64,000 nucleotides of DNA from Congeria kusceri (taxonomy: Eukaryota; Mollusca; Bivalvia; Myida; Dreissenidae): the NCBI GenBank assembly GCA_027627225.1, contig CM051027.1:87652451-87716450 (forward strand). Direction: 5' to 3'. The notes below the pieces were generated by a model. That model searched no databases. It was not told where the DNA came from and worked only from the letters and a program-made list of their open reading frames with translations. Below, in pieces: positions 1 through 11,258 of this stretch. Numbering within the stretch: the stretch's first letter is position 1; each line of letters opens with the position of its first letter. Both the position numbers and the translations under genes were made by a program.

Positions 1-544
1 GTGTTACGCCGGCTTGATTATTGGCATCCTTCTTGGAGAGAACACGGACGCCAGCATGTGGATCTTTGCAATAGCCGGAGGGATGTTTGTATACATATCG
101 CTTGTTGATATGGTAATGCTTTTTTTCAGTTCCTTATGTACTATAATTGTGAATTCGTAAACACGTATTAATCAAATGATTTAGGAATCGTCCCTTACAG
201 GGCGTTTCTTTTGTGAGGGAGCTTAAATCTTAAACGAAATATCAATGCAACACAATAAATATTCATTTGCCATTGCTCAATTTTCAATTAAGTTATATAA
301 TTGTGATATGACAGAAAGGTGTTATAATTTGTAGTACCCAACGTTTCTTCTCTTGTTGTATAGAAGAATTAAAAAAAAGCGAGTTTGTTTGCAGATACCG
401 GAGATGAGCGACCAGCTACGGCACGTTGTTGAGCGGGGTAGTGAAAATGTTTGGATTGCCGTTCTTCTGCAGAATGTCGGTCTTATTACCGGATATGTCA
501 TTATTCTCTGCCTTGTGCTGTTTGGTAGTAGCATTAAAGTATAA
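1..544 (+). CDS. ZIP-family zinc/metal transporter, C-terminal two exons (partial at 5' end)
   Basis: Two coding exons, 1-112 and 395-544, are joined by a phase-0 intron (donor gtaatg at 113, acceptor ttgcag ending at 394). The first reads ...[19 protein letters not shown] and the second continues [12 protein letters not shown]... to a TAA at 542-544. The pairing of GGMF-YISL-DM with PEM, then a final hydrophobic helix ([20 protein letters not shown]) and a very short tail, is typical of the C-terminal membrane helices of LIV-1-subfamily ZIP (SLC39) transporters, nearest in my memory to ZIP8/ZIP14. These move Zn2+, Fe2+ or Mn2+ into the cytosol. The metal-binding HNxxD and HExPHE helices must lie upstream of the window. 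The subfamily call is inference; the ZIP family call is firm. A possible ATTAAA polyadenylation signal lies at 753-758. Confidence 0.85.
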
Positions 545-1257
545 GTGCAATTAACGGTTCAGCTTCTTTGAGAGGCTTGGAGTAATGTGCCATGATGGAA
601 GAGTACTCTGCTTATTTGTATATCCCTTAATTAACCTACAGCTTAAATGTGTCTTGTAGTTATCATTGCGTTGTCATATATTTCTTTATCATATCGCATG
701 AACTCATGTGTTATAACTTGCTTTCGCTACCGCTTTGTATTGTGATTTAATAATTAAATATAAACACACGTGAATACATTTTAGTATCTGTCTTGTTGGG
801 TCTTAACTATCGAACATCAGCATCGTCAGCACGGCACATGCAATGACCTATACAATAGCACAGTTGTTTATTAAAATCGTCATTAGTAAGGAAGCCGGGC
901 ATAAAAACGAGTCACTAGTTAAGTATGAACACATAACTCTGTTCGTATTCATGACCAGAGTATTAATGAGTGTATTGTAAAATACATGTAACACACCTTA
1001 AAGAGGCTATGACTAAAACAGGGCCAATATCTAGAACATTTGAGACATTTAAACGCGCATAAAATGAAGGAAAACCCTAATTTTAATACCCATAGTTTGA
1101 AATAGCTGCATTTTCAGAGAAAACTGCTCTGAGATATTAACGTTTGGCGATTCCTCACTACATTTAGTTCATATAAAAAAAACGACAATAATTATGACAA
1201 GAAAAACAATGCTCATGTAATATGGATCTCAACTTCTTTGTGCGTCAATTTAGTATG
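545..1257. other. 3' flank / probable 3' UTR of the ZIP gene
   Basis: AT-rich sequence downstream of the ZIP stop codon. No supported coding potential or RNA gene was seen. It probably holds the 3' UTR, but the cleavage site cannot be fixed. Confidence 0.4.
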
Positions 1258-2612
1258 CTGCCCGAAAATGTTTTCGGGGGAGCATTTAGTCGCCGCTTTG
1301 TCCGTCAGTCCGTCCGTCCTTCTGTCCCTCCGTCCCGTTTTCTTGTCCGGAGTATTTCTCAGTAACTACTGGCTAGAATTCAACGTCATTTCATGGGAAG
1401 CTTCATTACCAAGAGGAAATGTGCACTGAACCAGAACGCTTCAATATTTTTTCTCAGCGTTATGGGACTTTGAATATTCTAAAATTAGCATTTAGTGCAC
1501 AATCCTTGTCCGGTCTATTTCTATGCAACTACTGGCCGGAATTTTATGAAACTTTATAGAAAGCTTCATTACCAAGAGGAGGTGTGCACTAAACTAGAAC
1601 GTTCCGCTTCATTGATTCTCAGAGTAATGGAAATTTGAAGATTTCAGAAAATAATATAGTGCACAATTCTTGTCCATGCTATTTCTCTGCAACTACTGGC
1701 CAGAATACAATGAAACATAATGTGATGCTTCATTATCAAAGGGAGGTGTATACAGTACCACGACGTTCTGTTTCAGTGATTTTTCTTGGAGTTATGCGAC
1801 TTTGAAGGTTGTTGAAATTAGTGTATAGTGCAAACTTCTTGTATGGACTTGTTTCTGGGCAACTACTAGCCGGAATTCAGTGGGAAGTTTCATTACTAAG
1901 AGGAGGCGTTCTCTGTACCAGGGGGTGTGCACAGTGTCAGGACGTTCTGTTTCAGTGATTTTCCTTGGATTTACGGGACTTTGAAGGTTTCTGAAATTAA
2001 TGTATAGTGCACACTTCTTGTCTAGACTTGTTTCTCGGCAACTACTAGCCAGAATTCAGTGGGAAGTTTCATTACCAAGATGATATGTTCTCTGTACCTG
2101 GAGGTGTGCCCATTTCCAGGACGTTCTGTTTGAGTGATTTTCCTTGGAGTTATAGGACTTTGAAGGTTGTTGAAATTATTGTTTAGTGCACACTTCTTGT
2201 CTGGGCTTGTTTTTCAGCAACTCCTTGCCAGAATTCAATGGGAAGTTTTATTACCAAAAGGAGGTATTCTATGTACCAGGAGATAAGCACAGTGCCAGGA
2301 CTTTCTGTTTCAGTGATTTTCCATGTGTTATATGACTTTGAAGGTTTCTGAAATTAATATATAGTGACTTTGCGGATAGCTGAAATTAATTTATAGTGCA
2401 CAGTTCTTGTCCGGACTGTTCCTCAGCAACTACTTTATTATATGCTGTATGTACTTCAGTGATACTTGTTGGTAAGGTGTCAAGCTCAAATACATTTTTA
2501 CAGCATATTTGGTCCTGCAGTTCTAGTGTCTTTTAGTTATTTTAATATCTTTGCTCTTCTGATTGCATTCCCATTACTTGGCAAAGCGCATCAGTTCTCT
2601 GATATCCTTGTT
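1258..2612 (+). repeat. Dispersed tandem-core element, family E copy 1 (about 165-bp units)
   Basis: The block opens with a CCGAAAATGTTTTCGG palindrome and a Gtccgtcc-type simple repeat. It then holds about six degenerate units of roughly 165 bp, each containing a 'gtgcacaattcttgtccgg' start and a 'ttcattaccaagaggaggtg' segment. It ends in a hairpin (ATCAG...CTGAT, 2590-2603) followed by ATCCTTGTT. The same head, units and tail recur in the same orientation at 59058-60060, so this is a dispersed mobile repeat rather than a local satellite. No reading frame for a transposase is present. Confidence 0.75.
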
Positions 2613-2797
2613 AATATATGTGTCAATTATTTTTAAATCTAACACCATAAACATGTTGAATTACAATGCATTAAAGGTTTAAGTACATTCAAAATAAAAA
2701 TCAAGCAAAATATAGCATTATAAGTATGCAATATAAGTAAATCATAACCACATGTTTACCATTTCTGTGCTAGTCTTCAAACGTATTATAAATATAT

Positions 2798-2803
2798 TTT
2801 ATT
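2798..2803 (-). promoter_or_regulatory. Polyadenylation signal AATAAA for the hendecad-repeat gene
   Basis: The plus-strand TTTATT reads AATAAA on the minus strand, about 130 bases after the TAG stop of the gene ending at 2935. Confidence 0.5.
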
Positions 2804-2934
2804 ATTTTTTTGCACTGTCTTTGATAATCAAGTTTGACAGTCAAGTTTCAGAGTTCCCGATATTTCTGTAAAATTGTTCTTGGTACTTGCCATTCTTTTA
2901 CTGCAACGAAACATTTTTCTCCTGCCGAACCACT

Positions 2935-4487
2935 CTAACTTCCTTTATAATACCCAGGATATAACTTTCCATACAAATTTGCTCGTATGCCGCCTAAATA
3001 ATCACTTCTTCCGAATTGGCCAAATCGACTTTCGGCACGATCGCTAAGATAGTCCAGTCGAGTGTCCATCATATCGCCGAAACTGTCACGTGATGCATCA
3101 TATACGTTTTCAACTCTATCGCTGACATAATCGAGTCGATTGTCAAGGCTGTCGCGATAATCATATCTGTTTTCAACTCTATCGCTAATGTAATCGAGTC
3201 GATTGTCAAGTCTGTCGCGAGCATTGTCATACCTGTTTTCAACTCGATCGCTGATATAGTCGAGTCGATTATCGATTCTGTCGCGAGCTGTATCATACAC
3301 AGTTTCAATTCTATCGCTCATATAGTCGAATCGATTATCGAATCCGCCGCTAGCTGAATTATGTATGTTGTGAAGTCTTCCTCTTTGCTCAAACCTTTTA
3401 TTTAAGTAGTTTACTCTGGGATCCACAGCGTCCCTTATTCTGTCCCACCTGTCCTCGATTCTGTCCATCCTGTTGTCAAGTTGGTCAGAATATCGATCTA
3501 TTCGATTATCGACGGCATCGGATAGTCTATCCCATCTGTCTCCTATAATACCATGTCTATCAGGATACCTTGCTAAACGGGTTTTCACCGCATTTGATAT
3601 TCTGTCCCAACGGTTTTCGGCCCGATCCACCTGGTTGTCATACCTGTCAGCCATTCTGTCTAAACGGGTGTCCACTCTATCGGAAATTTTATCCCACCTG
3701 TTGGTTACTTGACTTCTTCGGCCATCAAACATTCTGTCAAAATTGTTTTCTAGACGATCCGAATATCTATCCCAAGTGTCACGAACTGTATCAAACCTGT
3801 TGTCGAATCTATCCCTCCTATCGCTGAAGTTGTCTAATCTATCTGACATCCTGTCGGAAAATCTGTCGAATCTATCCGAGATATAATCCCTTACATCTCC
3901 ATTACCAAAGCCGGACAAAGCTGTTGCCGTTAAAAATGAATGTACTGGAACGGGAGACGTCGGATATCTCCCGACAGATGCCGAAGTGGGCATAGCTGGC
4001 GTTGGTATAGCTGAACCAGCGTCCCGAAAAGGACCGACCGGCGGCATGGCTGGCCCTTGCATAGCGGTTGTTCCTGGCATGAAAGCGCCAAATGGTGGCA
4101 TGCCGTAAGGAAACCCCATTGTCATCCCGCCTGCTGTGCTCATTCCTGATGTGATAGACATTGGTCGTGTTGCACCAAAAGCTTGAGATGAACTAAAAGT
4201 TCTACCAAACGTCGGGGCATGGCTTTCTCGAACTGTCATCGCCGCCCTCGGTGAATGCCCAGTGCGTCCCGTGGTGTCATACACTGCTCGACCACCATGC
4301 TGAGCTAAAATGATATGTTTGTATGAAAATAACGGTTGTTGGAGGATAATTAAGAACATTTCAGACACAAAAATATTTGAGTTGCATGTTAACGTTAAGA
4401 ATACATTAGAATAATGAAAATCTGTATTAAAAGCTTACCTTCCAAAATATTGAGAAACACTAAAATAAAAATAAATCGTAGAATCAT
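2935..4487 (-). CDS. Secreted Asp/Arg-rich protein with 11-residue (hendecad) repeats
   Basis: Exon 1 (4439-4487) encodes a signal peptide, MILRFIFILVFLNILE, and stops at a gtaagc donor in phase 1. Exon 2 (2935-4304) starts after ttttag and completes the Ala codon, giving about 472 residues. An N-terminal Gly/Pro/Met/Ser-rich stretch (about residues 17-150) precedes about 26 degenerate 11-residue repeats of the form (D/E)NR-hydrophobic-D-x-hydrophobic-x-DR-hydrophobic, for example DNRLDYISDRV then ENRYDNARDRL. The last four or five double repeats (66 bp each) are nearly identical and recently duplicated. Hendecads predict a long amphipathic helix or right-handed coiled coil, and the protein should be exported. 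I do not recognise a family. Byssal, shell-matrix or mucus roles are possible guesses for a bivalve. A related-looking gene lies upstream on the same strand at 7480-8162. Confidence 0.8.
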
Positions 4488-5300
4488 GTTCCTTATTTTA
4501 GATACTTAAGTACGTTTTAGTTTGAAGTCTATGACACACGAGTGATTTTGTATTACTGTTGATGAAAATGTATTTAAATTTCAACTTACGGGCTTCATTT
4601 GATTGATTGGAATAACGTTGCGTTGTTTTCGAAAAATGCCTTCTTAATTACCTTATTGCTAAATAATTCACATATTTTGACTGAGACGAATTATCAAAAT
4701 GTATTTTAATATTTCAAACGTGACAGGTTGATGACTTTATTGAATGCAAATTAATATATTTAATTCAGTTTCGACCTCATCCAATAACTATTCCAGTGAT
4801 GTTTCTGATGATTACTAATGTATGTGTGATAAAGCAAAGTGACAAATGTGTAAAACACCTATGCCTCTGAAACATCCTTAGAACATCCGCCGGGGTAATG
4901 TGATTGCACGGTCATCAACAATCATCTGTTGAAACTAAGTTCGACGAATATGTAATGGAGCAACTGTAACTGAATAAGCGATTCGGATTGATGTGTTAGC
5001 GTTGCAAAGTTCATTTCCTTAACGAAAGTTTGCGATGAATATGTTTCTAAAATTACTAGTACATTATTGGCACTAATTGAACATACTTTGATCATATTCT
5101 GTTTAGTATTGTTTGCAATTAAGAGACATTGTTTTTATGCAATTCTTGAAAATATTTAGCAAATATAAAAGTTAATTTTTTTATTGGGTTATCTTATATA
5201 GTGAGAACAATATTATGTAAAACATGCATGTAATTTTGAAACTAATTGTGGTTCAAGTGATATTCGAATTTTCAGTTGGTTTTTAATTTTATAAATAGTA
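4488..5300. other. 5' flank of the hendecad-repeat gene
   Basis: AT-rich upstream region. A TATA-like AATTTAAATA (minus strand, 4571-4580) lies about 85-95 bases before the ATG, about the same spacing as the clear TATA box of the neighbouring acidic-protein gene. No other coding signal was seen. Confidence 0.35.
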
Positions 5301-5570
5301 AATTTGTGGCGAGTCGTGATAAAACCGGTCTTAATGCATGTGCGTAAAGTATCGTCCCGGATTAGCCTGTGCAGTCCGCACAGGCTAATCCAGAACAGCA
5401 CTTTCCGCTTTTATGGTATTTTCTGTTTCAAGGAAGTCTCTACTAAGCATATATCCACTGTAGGCGGAAAGTGCCGTCCTGGATCAGCCTGTGCGGACTG
5501 CACAGGCTAATCCGGGACGACACTTTGCGCACATGCATTAAGACCGGTTTTCCCACGACGCGCCTCAATT
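5301..5570. mobile_element. Palindromic MITE-like element, copy 1
   Basis: Two arms of roughly 100 bp are inverted copies. The left arm carries AAACCGGTCTTAATGCATGT, then a GATTAGCCTGTGCAGTCCGC motif. The right arm is the reverse complement, ending CATTAAGACCGGTTTTCCCA. Within each arm GATTAGCCTGTGC/GCACAGGCTAATC makes a further palindrome. There is no coding capacity. Diverged copies lie at 33247 and 45773. The layout suits a foldback MITE; AATT-like bases at both edges could be a target duplication. Confidence 0.8.
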
Positions 5571-6138
5571 TTTAAGTATTACTCTAGGGTTAAAACTCAA
5601 AAGACACCACTGAACTGCCATTGAAATCAAGCAACAGTTGGTACCTTCTGGTTTTCAACCCTCGAAATTATAAAGAATAAATACATAATCTGAAAAATGT
5701 AGATTCGTGGCTTGCGTAGTTAGCATGTTAGAGTCTAATACAAAGTAAACATTTACACATGCACCTGGAGTGAACAGAATAGCTTTGAAAAACGGATGTC
5801 GGTCTTCTTGTTTTGCCGAAAACACTCAAAAGTTATATGAGCGAGATCTACGTTTTAAATGCCAGTACAATTATTTTTGGCTATAAAAGACTATTGCTTC
5901 TGTTAGTGTAAGTAAATTAACAACTGCATACAACTCAAAATCCCCATAATTGCAATTCTTCTTCTGTTTGTGTGTTTTTTTGTTAACAATATTGACCACA
6001 ACTTCGTGCAATATGCAGGTATTTATTTATGTTATGCTCGAACATTTTCCAACATTACATTGTTTTAAATATTATAATAACATAACCATATGTATATCGT
6101 TGCAAATGATGTGCTCTTCAATTAAGTTATTGCAATTC
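5571..6138. other. Intergenic, no supported feature
   Basis: AT-rich spacer between two repeats. No conserved reading frame, splice structure or RNA gene was seen. Confidence 0.4.
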
Positions 6139-6652
6139 TTAAAGGGACTATATCATCGAAAAGGGCCTGAAGGGGGCAATTTCTTAAACAATATCTTAAA
6201 TTTAGGTATTAATTTTGGCATGATAATAAAAAATATTATAACGGTTAATAAAGGTAAATAAAGGTATATATAATGGGAAAAATTTACGCATTCCGAGATA
6301 AACATCTATTTGCAATATGTGTCGTGTTTTTTTGGCCCTTTTCCTGTTTACATTTTGATGTCAGAATTGTGAGTATTTTGTATAACCATAGTTTACATAC
6401 TACTCCTTATAAAGCAAAATAGCGCAGTTGGTTAAAGCGTTGTCTACTGTCATTTCTTTGCATGGCTCCTAACACTTCGGGTTTTAATTTTTCATACTGT
6501 TTGTGCTAATTTGTTTTTATCAAATATCTCATTGTGTATTATATTATTTTGTATTTATTTATTATACATGTCTTAGTATTGCGCATTTCTATCATATTAT
6601 ATCAATTATAGTGAAATAGGAAGCCAATTTTTTTTGACATAGTCCCTTTAAA
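6139..6652. mobile_element. Non-autonomous element with 17-bp terminal inverted repeats
   Basis: TTAAAGGGACTATATCA at the left end is matched at 16 of 17 positions by the inverted right end TGACATAGTCCCTTTAA. The interior (about 510 bp) is AT-rich and contains a tRNA-like segment at 6417-6492. This is a MITE that captured a SINE, or a composite short element. No transposase is visible. Confidence 0.6.
6417..6492 (+). repeat. tRNA-derived SINE-like segment
   Basis: TAGCGCAGTTGGTTAAAGCG closely matches a tRNA D-arm/A-box. About 50 bases later GGGTTTTAATTT is a decayed B-box (expected GGTTCGAAT). The anticodon arm does not fold convincingly, so this is a tRNA-derived repeat rather than a working tRNA. 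Confidence 0.5.
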
Positions 6653-7479
6653 CCCGTTTTTTGGTATGTTCGTTAAATTGTTTCTTTTGCCGATATTGCG
6701 TCGTTCCGATATCTACCCTAATAAACCGCACATTGTTGGAAGTTCGCCGCCTCTAGCTGAAAATTTTGTTTCCACGCCTGTACATAGTGTATTTGCGACC
6801 AAAATTATTACCCGGCATATCCCGAAAGCTAGTTTTAGAGAACGCCGTTTCACAAGCACAGCAATTACATGCGTGGTGTGCAAGAGTTGAGAGTTAAGAA
6901 TGTGTGAATATTATACATAGTGGATCGGTAGAAAGGTCGTAAATCGTGAAATACATTGTGTATTGCTTCAAAAACGGTTGCGATATATGTATATTAATAT
7001 ATTGAGCTCTGCTGTGTTTACGTACTTGTTCGCGTATAATTTCCCACTTACTATAATTACATGTTCTTATTACGTGATTTTATAGGTGATAACAATACGC
7101 ACACGCCTGTATATAAACAGTGAAACTATGATGCCGCAAGGAACACTTGTACAATGCTGCTAAATAACGTCACTTAAGAAATGAACAATACTAAAAAAGG
7201 GGAATAATGTATGTTTAATGGTTTATTCTTGGATTTCATTATCTAAATACGTATACTTTCATGTAATAAAAAGGTGCCTGCATCAAAATTGCATATATAC
7301 ATTTCGAATTAATCAAGAACATAAAAAATAACATTAAACGTCAATGTGCAATATCCAAATATATACATATTTATAATTTTTTTAAACAATCATATTTTCA
7401 TAACAGTCATTCATCATAAATATTAACAACACGGAAAATACTTTGTGTCTTATCGCCGACTGAGATAGGAGTTCCAAAG
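6653..7479. other. Intergenic region and probable 3' UTR of the acidic-protein gene
   Basis: Contains a minus-strand AATAAA (plus 7222-7227) that could serve the gene ending at 7480. A short open frame near 6666-6890 has no recognisable content. Confidence 0.35.
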
Positions 7480-8162
7480 TTAATTGCCGGTTTGAACGTT
7501 GCCTCTAGCGTAGTCACGGTCTCCGGAATATACATCGGAGTATGCTTCTGTGGAATCGTCAACAGCATCTCGTATATTTTCAACAGTATCCTCCACAACG
7601 TTGCGTATTCTTTTTGACTATCATCGCTGTCATCGGGATCCCTCGAATCATCAACGTCATCATCTCTCGCATTTCCCCAAATGTTTCTGTTCACAGCAAG
7701 CCTACCGTCATCGAATAAATCATCTCGTCTGCTTGTAAACCTGTCATCGTCTCTTTCATTTTCGCGACTGTCGTCGAGCTCAGATCGGTGCGGCACTGTT
7801 TGTGCAGCCGCCTGTGATCTAGCCATGGCATTGGATAAGTAACGCAGCAATAGTGCCCGAGTTAGAAGCGAGTTCCCTAAACCTGTTGATCTGCTGTTGC
7901 CATTGTTTACATCGCGTTGTTGCGATAGCCACGATTGAATTTATGCTAAAATGAAGAACAAAAAACAATGTTGATGAAAGTGGACTTCGAATTATTTCAT
8001 AATATATTACAATGCAAATAAATAAATAAATACCAAATGTATGCAATGGTACATAAAATGTTAGTTAAATATAATGTTACAAACTAATTTGTATTTAAGT
8101 GAAGACTTACCTGCTATTATGTTGAAACGCATAAAGATGATAGCAAATATAATGATTTTCAT
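7480..8162 (-). CDS. Small secreted acidic protein; one-base frameshift in an A5 run
   Basis: Exon 1 (8111-8162) encodes signal peptide MKIIIFAIIFMRFNIIA with a phase-1 donor gtaagt. Exon 2 fits phase 1 from an acceptor at 7882 (or 7876) and reads ...RALLLRYLSNAMARSQ, then an Asp/Ser/Arg-rich stretch ending DDSRDPDDSDDSQK. At the minus-strand A5 run (7611-7615) the frame that continues loses the acidic composition. The alternative frame gives RNVVEDTVENIRDAVDDSTE and ends with a clean TAA at 7480, in the same acidic, 11-residue style. One more A restores a protein of about 151 residues. An assembly homopolymer error is the likeliest cause, a real mutation the alternative. The signal exon, intron phase and repeat style resemble the gene at 2935-4487, suggesting a small family. 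Function unknown. Confidence 0.6.
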
Positions 8163-8257
8163 TATGCAGTCTCTGTGCTGTAACCAGCGATACTGATGCA
8201 ATATATATGTCCCGATATATGCTAAGTATGATCTGATTTCGTAGCCAACTACCTCCT

Positions 8258-8265
8258 CTTATATA
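8258..8265 (-). promoter_or_regulatory. TATA box (TATATAAG) of the acidic-protein gene
   Basis: The minus strand reads CTATATAAGAGG about 95 bases upstream of the ATG at 8162, which would place transcription start about 65-70 bases before the start codon. A strong TATA box suits a tissue-specific, highly expressed secreted protein gene. Confidence 0.55.
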
Positions 8266-10604
8266 GAACAGTTTTAATGGCACAGCAGCAGGTGTCATGA
8301 CATAATGTACTCGGTATGTCTGACCTCAACGCCTTCTGACATATTGTAAAATAGTTAATTTATTGAGATACATTAGCATTGCTGACAATAGATGGACGTC
8401 ATATAAGCAATGAACGTTTATGAATTCAATACTGTAATGAGTCATTTCTGAGACTAATATATGTCACATTGAACTCTTATAAGTTATAACACATTCATCC
8501 CCGGTCGGATTAAACTGGTAAACCGTTTTAATTTCAATATACACTAGCGTTCACTGTAGTTCTGACATTACTATTGTCCTTTCATAACGCTTTTGTATTT
8601 TTCCTTTGTGAGTATAATGTAGTTTACATAATTTTTCTTAAAAAGTATAGACTTTTACTGAATAAACCTTACATAATACCAATGTCATCATGTAATGCGT
8701 ATACAAAAAATAACGACAAAACCTGCCTTCAACAGAGATATTCAATGTTTTTGAATAATTCGTTTCTATAAAAATGACAGCTTTTTGCGATATAAGTGCG
8801 TAAATTGATAAATCTAATTACCATAATTTCGTGGTTATCATAATTTCGTGGCCGTTTAAAACTAGTAGAATTTTCGCTCGTGCATTGGAAAACATTATCC
8901 GCATTACTATAACCGTTAAGTGAATTGTATATTTTTGCAGTATCTGAAAAGGAAATCGTATTAAATGTCAACCAGTAAGTGACTTGGTTATTTAAATCAC
9001 CAATGAATGACATAAAATACACAAATTATTCACTACCCTATAACATATTTTGCAATTAAATTCATTAAATTTCGTTCTAAAAAATCGTATAGTTAGAACA
9101 GTTTTCAAAGGATAATTGCACATGTATGATTATCTCCCTTGTGTTTATTTCTCACTTGAATTTTGCAATTTTCGGTAATTTTTTTATAAACAATGCCCCT
9201 TCCCTAAATTTGACAGACATTTTCATACTGCTAACTTTAAATTAGCATTCTACACAAGAATCGCTGCGTGCAATTTTATCTTTTATTTAATATTTATGAA
9301 CAATAAATAACACAATATAAATATTTATAGATTCATGAAGCCTGAGTTAAACCTGCACAAGGAAAGTTGAACAAGTGTGTAGATTTCATCATGCCTATAT
9401 TATTACCTTTTAAAAAATATGATAAGGACTGTGTATTTATAATGATTAAATATTCAAAAACGCTAGTTTTCACCAAGATTTTCGTTCTTTGGTCAGCACA
9501 TGCTCTAGCACAAACAAATTGAAAGTAAATCGCTGCTGTAAACACTCTTTCCCAACCAAAGTAGGCCAGCCAATAAGAACCCACGAAATTAGGGTCAGGT
9601 ACAATAACATAACATATACATGAAATAGCAACACAAATCGGTATTTTAATTACTTTGTTTGCAAAGAGCACATTGCAAATTGTGTTGTATCCAACTCAGT
9701 GGTGAGATAACAGAATGTATTAACGTGCATGCGCCGAAATCGTAAATAAGACCCACGAAATTAGGGCGACACGGCATAATAGAAGACTACAGCCAAGCTT
9801 TTTATTGTAAAATGGTTAATCGGGCTCGAAAATAATGTTTCAATTGTTATATTTGTGTATAAATGATAATTGATTCATATACAGTTGTTGACTGTAGAGT
9901 ATATATGATCATTGGTTCATAAATAATTATCGTCGGTAGCGTATATGACTATATTGTGTTGTAATATATGTGTACTCATGGGCTTTAAAGCCTAATGTAG
10001 TTTGAAATAAACTCTAAACTCTATGAGTAAATCCGTTCACATACAGTTGACGTCTGCAGAGTAAATAGAGTCATTGGTCGTTATTGTGGTTAGAGTATAA
10101 TTTTTATGTGTTCACTGGCTCATCTACGATGTTATAGGTTAATATGTCGTTGTCACTTGAATAATAATTATGTGTATTGCTTTATATACACGTCTGTTAT
10201 ATATGTAGTGCATATTTCATTGGTTAATTTGGTGACTATGTACTCGCTATCATCTGTGTGAATTGATATTATCTTTTCGTTATAGTTATGATGAATAATA
10301 TGCATATAAAGACTGTTAAGTTGTTAACTTGATGAATTTGACAGGTTAACATTAATTGTGTATAATCAGAATTACGTCAATCATCCACTGGCGTGAGCTA
10401 TAAATAACGCGTCGGTGTACGTGCCCTTCTATAACATCTCGGTAGATTTACGACGATCTTCATATAGTTTACATGTATTAACATTAAAATCCCATACAAT
10501 CATTTACAGGAAATGCAGTTCTATATTACTCGTATATTTAAAAATTAACATAAGGCCAAGAAGTTACCTGGACAGAAAATAAAACAAAAATATGAAGAGT
10601 TGTA
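8266..10604. other. Intergenic region, no supported gene
   Basis: AT-rich spacer between the acidic-protein promoter and the 3' end of the KIAA1549-like gene. The phrase CCCACGAAATTAGGG occurs twice (about 9581 and 9752), so a small repeat may be present. The open frames here are short and lack recognisable domains. Confidence 0.4.
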
Positions 10605-10610
10605 TTTATT
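10605..10610 (-). promoter_or_regulatory. Polyadenylation signal AATAAA of the KIAA1549-like gene
   Basis: The plus-strand TTTATT reads AATAAA on the minus strand, about 105 bases past the stop codon at 10716. Confidence 0.6.
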
Positions 10611-10715
10611 GAATAAAATCAAATATACAAACATACCCTCTACAATAATCTCATTTAATAACGTTGCTAAATTATGAAAACTGTATAAGCGTCGTCGAGT
10701 ATCAAACAATGTCAG

Positions 10716-11258
10716 TTATAGGATGTTAGGTTTTCGCCCTTTCCGTCGAATGGGCTTTTTGTTAATGTCTTCTTCCGACTCCATTTTACTCGCCGCCAGT
10801 TCGTCCCGAAGACTTTTGAACAGGTTGTCTGTCTTTTCCTCGGGTTTGATATCGTTGACAACGTCCACAACGTCCTTGTTGCCAAGGTTTATGTCCGGTT
10901 TGCGATGCCTTCGCACCTCACCCGTGTTCGCCTTGCTGTCCGACTCCAGCTCCTTCACCAATGAACTCTTGCTCGTCTTGGACAGCGAGGTTGTAATGTG
11001 CGGAAGTCGGGCGTCATCGTGTAAGCTTGCCACTGAGAACTCTCTCTCCCCAACATAATTGTTAGTCATTTTCACTGGACGACCAGAGCTTACACGTTCA
11101 CCTTTCGTGCGTAGCCGTATAGGTTTGCCAGGATTGCTTGTGTATTTTGAGTTATCTTCTATTAAATATGTGCTTTTCGCATCAATGAAATTGATGTTAC
11201 TAACCGGTCTTGTATTCGCCTTATTCTTTGACCCTCCGAGCTTTGTTACCACTGCTTC
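10716..11258 (-). CDS. KIAA1549: KIAA1549-like exon 19: C-terminal exon
   Basis: The exon opens after ttgacag in phase 0 (EAVVTKLGGSKNK) and ends at a stop at 10716, giving 180 residues. It is Lys/Ser/Asp-rich and disordered-looking, with a final amphipathic segment TDNLFKSLRDELAASKMESE equivalent to the C-terminal helix of vertebrate KIAA1549, then a basic end KKPIRRKGRKPNIL. Confidence 0.75.
   Translation of the reverse strand, partial: EAVVTKLGGSKNKANTRPVSNINFIDAKSTYLIEDNSKYTSNPGKPIRLRTKGERVSSGRPVKMTNNYVGEREFSVASLHDDARLPHITTSLSKTSKSSLVKELESDSKANTGEVRRHRKPDINLGNKDVVDVVNDIKPEEKTDNLFKSLRDELAASKMESEEDINKKPIRRKGRKPNIL

Noticed and set aside
3473..3827. Plus-strand open frames opposite the hendecad gene
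   Set aside because: They mirror the repeat codons of the minus-strand gene, which has a signal exon, proper intron phase and a polyA signal.
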